Source: Zizania palustris (lineage: Eukaryota > Streptophyta > Magnoliopsida > Poales > Poaceae). Taken from it: DNA of 64,000 nt. Both the position numbers and the translations under genes were made by a program. Position 1 is the stretch's first letter, and every line of letters begins with the position of its first letter. This document shows, piece after piece, positions 56,290-64,000 of the stretch. The notes under the pieces were generated by a model that worked only from the letters and a program-made list of their open reading frames with translations, made no database searches and was not told the origin of the DNA. The stretch is taken from assembly GCA_019279435.1 (NCBI GenBank), contig JAAALK010000287.1:14508162-14572161 (forward strand), given 5' to 3'.

Positions 56290-56295
56290 AATAAA
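56290..56295 (+). terminator. Poly(A) signal of the receptor-kinase gene
   Basis: AATAAA lies about 200 bp after the stop codon, a usual distance for a plant gene. Confidence 0.45.
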
Positions 56296-56454
56296 GTTAG
56301 TTACTTGTGTCAGAAAAAATACAATCACTGAAATTGATCTGCTATTTAGTTCATTGTGTTTTTAAGAATATCATCTCGTATAATTTATTATAAAAATGCC
56401 ACTCACTTCAATAATTAGTAATTTTACCCTTATAGTTTTATTTTTTTAGTTTTA

Positions 56455-56990
56455 TTTTTTAATAAAAACATGTGAAATGGCACAATTGTCTTTCTACATC
56501 TTGGATTCAACCTATTGTTTTTCCATCCTTTTTCATCTCTTTTCTCACATGCATACCATGTCTGATAAAATTGTAACATTGCTAGCAAGGGAAACTAACC
56601 AGATCAGAGCAAAAGTCACTGGATCCTAGGTGAAAAGCAGATCGATCGCTGATCAGTTACGCACATAGGAGCACGCCATCCTTAGTGAGGTGGAAGATGT
56701 GTTTGGTGGCCGGATCGACGGGGAGCGCATTCTTGAGGAACGCATCCTTAGGTAGACGTTGATGTGACCGAAGAGGAGGATCGCGCGATGCCGCCACCGC
56801 TACCAGCCTTCTTCCCGCCCAGCGCCCGCACCCTTGAGTCGCAGCTGCTTCTCGAAGTAGATACGGAGGAACAGCTCGAAGCTGATGCCCCGCTGCGGCC
56901 TGTCGTTGGCGTGGGGCAGGTTGAATAAAAAATGTACAAGGGTAATTGTGCCATTACACTAGTTTTTTTTATTAATACGGGTGTAAATTG
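56455..56990. mobile_element. Small inverted-repeat element carrying a GC-rich gene-like fragment
   Basis: The left end (AATAAAAACATGTGAAATGGCACAATT region, from 56461) and the inverted right end (to about 56990) match over roughly 55 bases with gaps, sharing AATGGCACAATT exactly. Between them is an AT-rich border and then a GC-rich piece (56680-56930). On the minus strand this reads FELFLRIYFEKQLRLKG and resembles an exon in codon use. I do not recognise the gene. This looks like a Pack-type (MULE-like) element that captured host sequence. No clear target duplication was found. Confidence 0.45.
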
Positions 56991-57190
56991 AATCTATTTA
57001 TTGATTTATCATATTTTTTTCATATATTAATGGTTTTTTTATAATTTCGATAGATATTCCGTCTCTATTCATATTTACTCCTTATTTGATATATATTTGT
57101 TTTCAGTGGTATCCACTTTTATATCTATTTCTGAGATATTCATATTCATTTTTATTTCCGCAAAAAATGGAAATGGATATGGTAGCACAC

Positions 57191-57818
57191 TGTTGGTGTG
57201 ATTTTTGGTCACACTTTGAAACACATATGGCCTGAGAAATCTGCTTAACTCTAGTGCAGGTCCTATAATCTTAAAAAAGGTTAAAGGCGTGCCAATCAGT
57301 TAACTGATAAGGAAACATATGAAATATCATTAGTAGCAAAACCTATCGGCTATCAAGCCAATGACTGTAGTAAGGATATAATAATTATGAATGAATAATG
57401 TCAGTCGCCCACAAAGCCGATGACCTAGGCAGAGCGATTGGGATGAATGCGCCATCGGCCAATGAGATTAGTAATTTATGTGTATAGGCCGATGAGCATC
57501 CCCCAATAGCGGATAGAATATGACTCTGAATTGAAGATAACATATCGGCTTATAATCCGATAGAAATAAATAAAACATGCTAGAAAACATATTTGTATTA
57601 TCAAAATCATCAAAATAACAAGATTGGACCTAATCAAGATAGTAGCTAGTCACGATGAAGTTAATAATACTTTAAAGTATCGGGCACGTTTTATTTAGAT
57701 GAACGGTATACATCATGAAAAAAAGTACAATAGAAAGAGATGTTGGACTCAATCTAAGAGATCAAACTGACGCGGCCTTAGATCTAGCTGATACACCGAG
57801 ATAAACCGACAACCGTAC
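57191..57818. other. Possible truncated LTR or repeat next to A3
   Basis: It starts TGTTGGTGTGA, has a short inverted repeat GTGTGA...TCACAC, and repeats GCCGATGA-like words. There is no ORF. Element A3 begins at 57819 after CGTAC, so A3 seems to have landed in it. Confidence 0.35.
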
Positions 57819-59187
57819 TGTTGACGCAGAAATGCGCCCCCGCACTTGGGACGGTTCGACGTCCAAAAGTATCGCAATGATACCGACGTCGCGTTCCGAC
57901 TACCCTGGATAGTGACAAGGGATTTGGAGTCGCCAGGCAATCAGATAAATAATTAATATTTTAATCTAATTGGCTAAAAAGTATTAGTAGCAATGTGAAC
58001 AGTAATAAAATAACCAAAATACCTGGAATCGGCCAATTCGAAGGCCGATTCAGAGTTACAGCAGATACTGGTCCGAAGGGTCCTAGAGACACCTTCGGCC
58101 TCAAGTCCGGTCAGACCGGAGGTACAACCCTAGTCGGACCGAAGGGCTGCAAAGGGGCTTCGGGCGGTGTCCCGAAGGCAGGTGCGAAGTATGACTCCAG
58201 CGATCGGACCAGCGAAGCCTCGTCGGTCGGACCAACCGTGCTACCCCGGTTACACCGGGCGAAGGGACCTCCGAACGTTGGCCTTTGACCGCGCGGAACT
58301 CCGGTGCGCAGGGCTTCGGAGGGCTCGGACTTCAGCTGGCCTTCGACCACGCGGAACTCCGGCGCGCAGGGCTTCGGAGGGTTCGGACTTCGGCTTCGGC
58401 GCGCCTAGTGCGAAGGGTCCCGGTCGGACCGGCGGAGTGCCATCGGTCAAACTGGCTATTGCCGACAACGGCGTGACGAGGGGCTCCGGTCAGACCGGTG
58501 TCCCACCATCGGTCAGACCGGGGTAACAGATCCGATCTGTTAAGCCTCGGCAACCATAGCAAATGATCTCCAATTGCTCCCAAACTTCGCAGGGATGTTT
58601 AGGAGAACAATTAATCTGCAAAAACAATAATAGATCAGAAACAATTCGGCCGGAGGGCCGAATTGCCGGGTAGGGCGATAAAAACCGATAAAAAGGATAG
58701 CAATCCGTTACATTGATTAACGGGAGGTTCACAAGAGAACTAGCAAGGGTTACCGTGATTACGGACGCGATAGACGAAGGGCTTTCAAGCAAACCCACGA
58801 AGATGCGGAAAAGTAAAGAAAGTAAAAATGATTCAAAGCTAGGGCTTTGGATTGGTATGTCGGGGGGGTCCTTGAATCGGCTTTACCCCTAGTATTTATA
58901 GGGGGATGGGCTATTATCCCTGGCTAGAGATAGAGTTAGATACGTCCAAAACTCTGTTGAGTTAAGTTTTGGGCGAAAATACCTCAAATTCTACTTGGAT
59001 CCGAAATCCAGACCTTGGCCGGTCTGACCGAGCCCATGGGTCTGGTCTGACCGGACCTGGCTGGTTAGACCGGCCTACCATAGCCAGTCAGATCGGCCTT
59101 CGCTAGGTTGACATATTTTCGGTCAAAAATACTATTTTTTCAGTATTCGCCTAATTTGACCATTAATGCCATTTTTTGCTATAAACA
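57819..59187 (-). repeat. 3' LTR of element A3
   Basis: It is 1369 bp, TGTTGACGCAG... to ...TATAAACA, followed by the complement of a polypurine tract (GCCCCCTGCC, from 59191). The centre (58050-58540 and 59010-59100) holds many CGGTC(A/T)GACCG-type near-palindromes and repeated GGCTTCGGAGGG(C/T)TCGGACTTC phrases. Confidence 0.85.
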
Positions 59188-59264
59188 CATGCCCCCTGCC
59201 TTTTAGCAAACTTAGTGAGCTAAAAGCACGACGGGCCTTCGGCGATACCTGCAATATCGGCCTT

Positions 59265-60446
59265 TTAACACTTCAAGCATTTTGCCACACACTTGGGAAG
59301 TATTTTTTTTAAATATCTACCATTCAAAGCCCTCCGAAATCGCTCTCCTTGTAAAGATTCTAGGACATATGCATTGACCGGAGCGATTCCGACTACCTTA
59401 AAATGTCCTTCCCAACTAGGTGACCGTTTACCGAATTTCAAACTCCTAGTTCCCAATGGAAAAATCATCTTCCACACCAAATCATCGATTTGAAACGATT
59501 TTGCCTTGACCTTCTTGTTGTAGGCCTTAGCTACTCTTCTTTTATCTTCCTCTATTGCCTCTAGAGCCTTCAACCTCTTATCGGTCACTTCTTCTAAACT
59601 ATCCTTTAGAAGTGTCTCATATTCGTCGACCGATAAGCCATCTTGCTTAAGAAATCTAAGTGAGCCAAGATCAACCTCTACCGGTAGAACGACTTCTTGT
59701 CCATATACTAACTCATATGGACTGACTTTAGTGGCACCATGCCTTGCAACTCTACTAGCCCATAGAGCTTCGGAAAGTACCTCATGCCACCTTTTTGGAA
59801 GCTCTTCGATCTTTTTCTTGATCAATTTAATCACAGTTTTGTTACTAGACTTGGCCTGACCATTGGCTTGAGCATAATATGGGCAAGAGTTCACCAATTT
59901 GACTCCATAGTATTCGGCAAAGTCCCTCACCTCTTTAGCAACAAATGAAGTACCTTGGTCCGTAGTGAGAGTTTGGGGAATGCCGAATCTGTGTATAATG
60001 TGTTTCAAGATAAAATCAATTACCTCGTTGTGAGTCATATTCTTGAGCGGCACGGCCTCAGTCCATTTTGTGAAGTAATATGTCGCCATCAACACGAACC
60101 GATGCCCTTTCGAAGACAGAGGATGAATTCGACCGATGAAGTCTAAACTCCAACCTTGGAATGGCCATGGTTTGATAATAGGATTAAGTGTCGACGCGGG
60201 TGCTAGCTGAATATTCCCAAACTTTTGACAAGCTTTGCACCCTCTATAGTACCTAAAACAGTCTACAGTCATAGTCGGCCAATAAAAATTTGCCCTTTTG
60301 AGCATCCAACTCATCTTCGGGGCCGACTGATGAGTACCGCAAAGCCCTTCATGTACTTCGCCTGCAACAACTCTAGCTTGACCGGGGTCTAGACACTTCA
60401 AAAGTACTCCATCAATAGTCCGGCGATACAACACATCGTCGAGCAA
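59265..60446 (-). pseudogene. A3 integrase, open but with catalytic Glu changed to Lys
   Basis: A 393-aa open stretch. The zinc region HEGLCGTH...CKACQKFGN is intact, as are the Asp residues in LDFIGRI and TTDQGTSF. The third catalytic residue is changed: QAKSSNKT here, QAESSNKT in A1 and A2 (one G-to-A change at about 59855). The tail KVVGIAPVNAYVLESLQG matches the sister copies. Despite the long ORF the enzyme should be inactive. Confidence 0.9.
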
Positions 60447-60464
60447 AACAAATTTGAAAGCCTT

Positions 60465-62193
60465 TCACCGAACCTTTCGATCAACCTTTTGGCTTTGATT
60501 TCTCAAATATTGGACGATTGGGATCCTCCAATCGTCCTCACTGATTGAAGGAGCAATGGCCAAATTCCCACTAGTACTGGCCTCGAGATTTCTCATTTGG
60601 ATATGCCCCCCGAGCGCTAAACCTTCCTGACAACCGTCGGTTGGACCGGTCATGTCGGCCCGGTTCAACCGACTATTGCCGGTTGTTTGGCACAGTTCGG
60701 TCTGATCGTCCTGGCATGGTCGGTCAGACCGGGAATGCAAGAGAGGTCTTATCGTGTTTACAAGACCGGTCAGACCGACATCAGTACCCTCAGGTGCTAC
60801 ATCGTCTTCAAACATCGGCTTTTCCCGTGTGCAGAATTTACCTCTCCTAATTTGATAGCCTGATGCTTGTTGAGACAAGTCATTTGCAAGTGAGTTGGCC
60901 TCTCTAGATACATGAGTAATCTCAAAATCATTAAAGGTAGAAATTAAGTCTAAACATTTATCCAAGTAGCTATTTAACAAACCGTTAAAACATTGAGCAA
61001 GCTTGGCTACTTGTTGTACGACTAATAAGGAATCACCATATGCATGAACATATTTCACACTCATGGAGTTTAACAACTCAAGGCCTAGCAATAGGGCTTC
61101 GTATTCGGCTTGATTATTAGTTGAATGAAATTCCAAACGGGCCGAGGTTTCAAAGCGCATACCACTTGGTGATACGAGTAAAGTTTCCATGGTAATACTT
61201 CAATTAAGGCGAACCATCGAAGTAAAGTTTCCATGGTAATACTTCAATTAAGGCGACTTCATCGCCCCACTCGACATCTACGTGATGATCCACTATAAAA
61301 TTAGCAACGACTTGGCCTTTCATAGCTTTCAACGGTTCATAAGCCAAATCATATTCGATTAACGCATACGCCCACTTGTTGATTCTACCACTTAGAATCG
61401 GCTTTTGCAACATGTATTTTATGACATCCGTTTGACAAGTGACAATACATGTGCTAGGGAGAAGATAATGACTTAGTTTGGTACACGCATAATAGAGGGA
61501 TAAACACAAATGCTCCACAAACATGTACCTTGTTTCGGCGTCCAGAAGTCGACGACTCAAGAAGGTGATGATGTACTCTTTACCCTCGATGTCTTGGGTC
61601 AACACGGCTCCAATCACACTCTCCTCCGTGGCAATATAACGTCGAAATGGGATCCCGGCCTTCGGCGCCTTTATCACTGGTGGCGTCGATAGGCATTCTT
61701 TGATTTTCTCAAACGCGTGTTGCTGGCTTGCCCCCCAAGTGAACTCGGCTTCATTTTTTAGCCGGAGTATTGGGACGAAAGCATCAATTTTTCCAGACAA
61801 GTTAGATATAAAGCGTCGCAAATAATTAACCTTGCCTAGCAACTTCTGCACATCTTTCTTACATGTCGGCGCTACACATCCTCTAATTTTCTCAAGTCTC
61901 TTGGGATAAATTTCAATGCCTCTTTTATGAATCATGAATCCCAAGAACTTACCCACCGACACACCAAAAGCACATTTGAGCAGGTTCATTTTTAAGCCGT
62001 ACTGTCGCATTCTTTCGAAAGCAACTCTCAAATCAGCGAGGTGGTTCTCCATAGCGTCCGATTTGACCACAACATCATCTATATAAACTTCTAACATAAC
62101 CCCTAGCAAGTCATGAAAGATTAGGTTCATGGCACGTTGGTATGTGGCGCCAGCATTTTTTAAACCAAACGTCATTACTACCCACTCAAACAA
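60465..62193 (-). pseudogene. A3 RT end, RNase H, second RNase H and spacer
   Basis: The piece 62193-61204 has the RT with VYIDDVVVKSDAM, the thumb and RNase H. It breaks in the second RNase H at a local duplication (61177-61256). The piece 61190-60465 continues the second RNase H (NNQAEYEALLLGLEL, YGDSLLVVQQV, SREANSLANDL) and the spacer rich in CGGTC-GACCG motifs (60640-60780). The loss around the first catalytic Asp region (after LYFDGS) disables this domain. Confidence 0.88.
61177..61256 (-). repeat. Local 36-bp direct duplication in A3
   Basis: AGTAAAGTTTCCATGG...GGCGA occurs at 61177-61212 and 61221-61256. Compared with A1 and A2, about 35 bp of their sequence is missing just here. The first copy therefore replaces, rather than adds to, the original text. 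Confidence 0.88.
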
Positions 62194-62885
62194 ACCAACA
62201 AAACCTGGGCAGCAAAAAGCCGTTCTAAAACGTCTTCTTCGGCCTTAAAGATTTGATTATAACCAGCGTTGTCGTCAAGAAAGCTTAGTACCTTATGTCC
62301 CGAGGCATCGTTAATCAACATGTCGGCTATCGGCATGGGATACTCGTCTTTTGGAGTAGCCTTGTTCAAATCCCTAAAATCGACGCAGATGTGGATCTTG
62401 CCACTCTCCTTCTTCTCGACAGGCACGATGTTAGCGACCCATTCCACGTACCTGCATGGCCTAATAAAACATGCTGCTATTAGACGTTTGATCTCCTCTT
62501 TAACTCGGTCATAGATGGCCGAATTGAAGCGGCACGACGACTGTTTATAAGGCCTAAATCCGGGTTTGATGGGGAGCCTATGTTCAACAAGCTCTCGACT
62601 TAGCCCAGGCATCTCGCTGTAATCCCATGCGAAGCAATCAACATACGATCGAAGCAACTTTATTACTTCGGCCTTTACATCATTATTCAGATTCTGATTT
62701 ACAAACATCGGCCTTGGAACACTACCATCTCCTATGTCTACTTGTTCCAAAGGGTCGGCCGACGAGAAGCCTTGACCTAATTTCTCTACCTGGCTAAAGT
62801 CTTCGATGGCTTCGACGATACCATTTTGAGAAGACCGATACTGCTCCACGCGAGACTTTAACCAATCAAGATTAGCGCTAGACAT
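62178..62885 (-). pseudogene. A3 reverse transcriptase, N-terminal part
   Basis: The ATG at 62885 follows the protease stop by a few bases in another frame. It reads NLDWLKSRVEQYRSSQ, SRELVEHRLPIKPG, ICVDFRDLNKATPKDEYPMP and FLDDNAGYNQIF. A frameshift near 62230 separates it from the YIDD part in the overlapping next ORF. Confidence 0.88.
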
Positions 62886-62889
62886 TCTC

Positions 62890-63564
62890 CTACCTTAGAC
62901 ACAACCGAGCCACACCGGACGGCTTCACGGAAATAGGAACGAACCTCCCCTCTGATACGCTGACAAAGTCATAATTCGAGAGGTCTCGTCCCGACAAACA
63001 CTCTATCTCATCATGGGAGGCGTCTCCGGATGCATCGGCCAAACTAACATGGGCCGATGTATCGGCGTGCACTATCTCAACTTCATCACCATCCCATTGT
63101 ATGAGGCGCTGATGCAAGGTGGATGGTATGCACTGATTTGCGTGGATCCAGTCACGCCCAAGCAATACATTATAGTTACCCTGTACGTCGATGATGAAGA
63201 AAGTGGTAGGTAGCGTCTTGTTTCCCACCGTCAATTCTAGGGACGGTACCCCCTTGGCTTCCGTCGTGTCGCCGTTGAAGCTGTTGAGGGTGACGTTGGT
63301 CTTCTTTAGGTCATCTTCGTCTTTGCCGAGCTTCCTTAGAAGGGAGTACGGCATTAGGTTCACGGTGGCACCACCATCGACAAACATCCTCGAGATGGGC
63401 TTCCCGTCGATGTGTCCCCTTATGTAGAGGGGTCTCAGGTGACAGTTCGTATCTCCGGGCTTCTCGAATACAGCGTCTCGTGGGCCGAGGTTTAGCTGAG
63501 CGACCCTGGCCTCCTCCTGTAATGGAGCGAACTCGAAAGGCAACATGACGACGCCGACGTCCAT
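62890..63564 (-). pseudogene. A3 protease
   Basis: A 224-aa open stretch with YIRGHIDGKPISRMFVDGGA (protease site), VNLMPYSLLRKLGKDEDD, ELTVGNKTLPTTFF and VLLGRDWIHANQ. It ends GVARLCLR and TAG. The protease itself looks intact; it is listed as a pseudogene because the polyprotein around it is broken. Confidence 0.88.
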
Positions 63565-64000
63565 CGCCTGAGGAGGAGGCCCCTCGGAGATGAGAGTGTA
63601 GTCGTCGTCGAGTAAATCATCTTCATCGGAGCTAACAACGGGGGCCGAGTCATCGACTATGACCGGCCTGAGTCTTCAGACTTTCTTCACGGTGGGCCGA
63701 GGACGGATTTCCTCAAAAAGTGCATCCCGTGCCTCCTCGGCCTTCTCTTCTCGTATCTCCTGTGCGCGCAAACATTACAACCTCCTCTTTTGTTACTTAG
63801 ACATCCCTGATGGCGCCCATGATGGCTGAGGACGGGTGTCGGGTGCCACGGTCTTGCTTCTAACATTTTTAGCCGATGGGGACTTGCTTGTATCGGCCTC
63901 GAGCACCTTGCGTTTGCCACGAAAGATCTCCAGCTCCTGATCGGTCAGACCGGCCATGGAGGGCCGGTCAGACCGGGCTGTGCTGAAAACTGTCATAAGG
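63565..64000 (-). pseudogene. A3 Gag-protease linker, cut by window end
   Basis: The pieces 63920-63687 and 63996-63793 overlap in different frames. They include PDTRPQPSWAPSGMSK, which matches TKTQPSWAPPGMSK of A2. One more CGGTCAGACCG-type motif pair is at 63940-63975. Gag proper lies outside the window. Confidence 0.7.

Larger units (their letters stand above)
57819..64000 (-). mobile_element. Ty3/gypsy element A3, Tat-type, cut by window end
   Basis: The minus-strand order is end of gag, protease, RT, RNase H, second RNase H, spacer, integrase, polypurine tract and 3' LTR (57819-59187). It is the same family as A1 and A2 by block-for-block protein similarity. The 5' part lies beyond the right edge, so no target duplication can be checked. 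Confidence 0.9.

Overview
This is a window of nuclear DNA from a grass, most likely a panicoid relative of maize, sorghum, sugarcane or Setaria. The evidence is dense nesting of Tat-lineage Ty3/gypsy elements, a Sirevirus-type Ty1/copia element, a CACTA-like transposon with TTTGCCGAGTG repeats, a Tourist-like MITE, and one grass-type lectin-receptor-kinase-like gene with a plant intron. No tRNA, rRNA or bacterial feature was seen. About 90% of the window is transposable element sequence.

Layout. (1) 1-3373: the 3' half of a Tat-type gypsy element, A1, on the minus strand. (2) 3374 to about 38345: a second, related minus-strand element, A2. It starts with its 3' LTR inside the A1 reverse transcriptase and is itself interrupted twice: by a 3.3-kb solo LTR (5761-9086, 5-bp duplication CTTAT) and by gypsy element B (9752-33333, minus strand, duplication CACGC/CATGC). 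(3) Inside the pol of B sits gypsy element C (17410-29405, plus strand, duplication GGCAC). By eye the two LTRs of B differ at about 14 of 500 positions and those of C at about 15 of 634, so both are young; nesting shows that C landed after B. (4) 38750 to about 52620: a CACTA-like element with a clear left end, split by an 11.3-kb Sirevirus-type copia element (39460-50730, plus strand, duplication AGAGG). (5) 52621-57818: the only low-copy-looking stretch, with a MITE, a receptor-kinase gene (54051-56295), a small inverted-repeat element carrying a gene-like GC-rich fragment, and a possible LTR scrap. (6) 57819-64000: a third copy of the A family, A3, cut by the window end.

How the parts work. 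Elements of the A, B and C families have the Tat order gag, protease, reverse transcriptase, RNase H, a second (archaeal-type) RNase H, integrase. All are damaged. C is the most complete: every catalytic residue I could check in its pol is present, but it carries two frameshifts and one stop.

The most interesting system is in B and C. Between integrase and the 3' LTR each carries, on the opposite strand to gag-pol, a multi-exon gene with its own apparent TATA box. It encodes a plant 'putative gypsy-type transposon' domain followed by a long coiled coil. A second small antisense ORF and a tandem-repeat block lie beyond it. Intron positions, intron phases and two in-frame TAG codons are shared between the two diverged copies.
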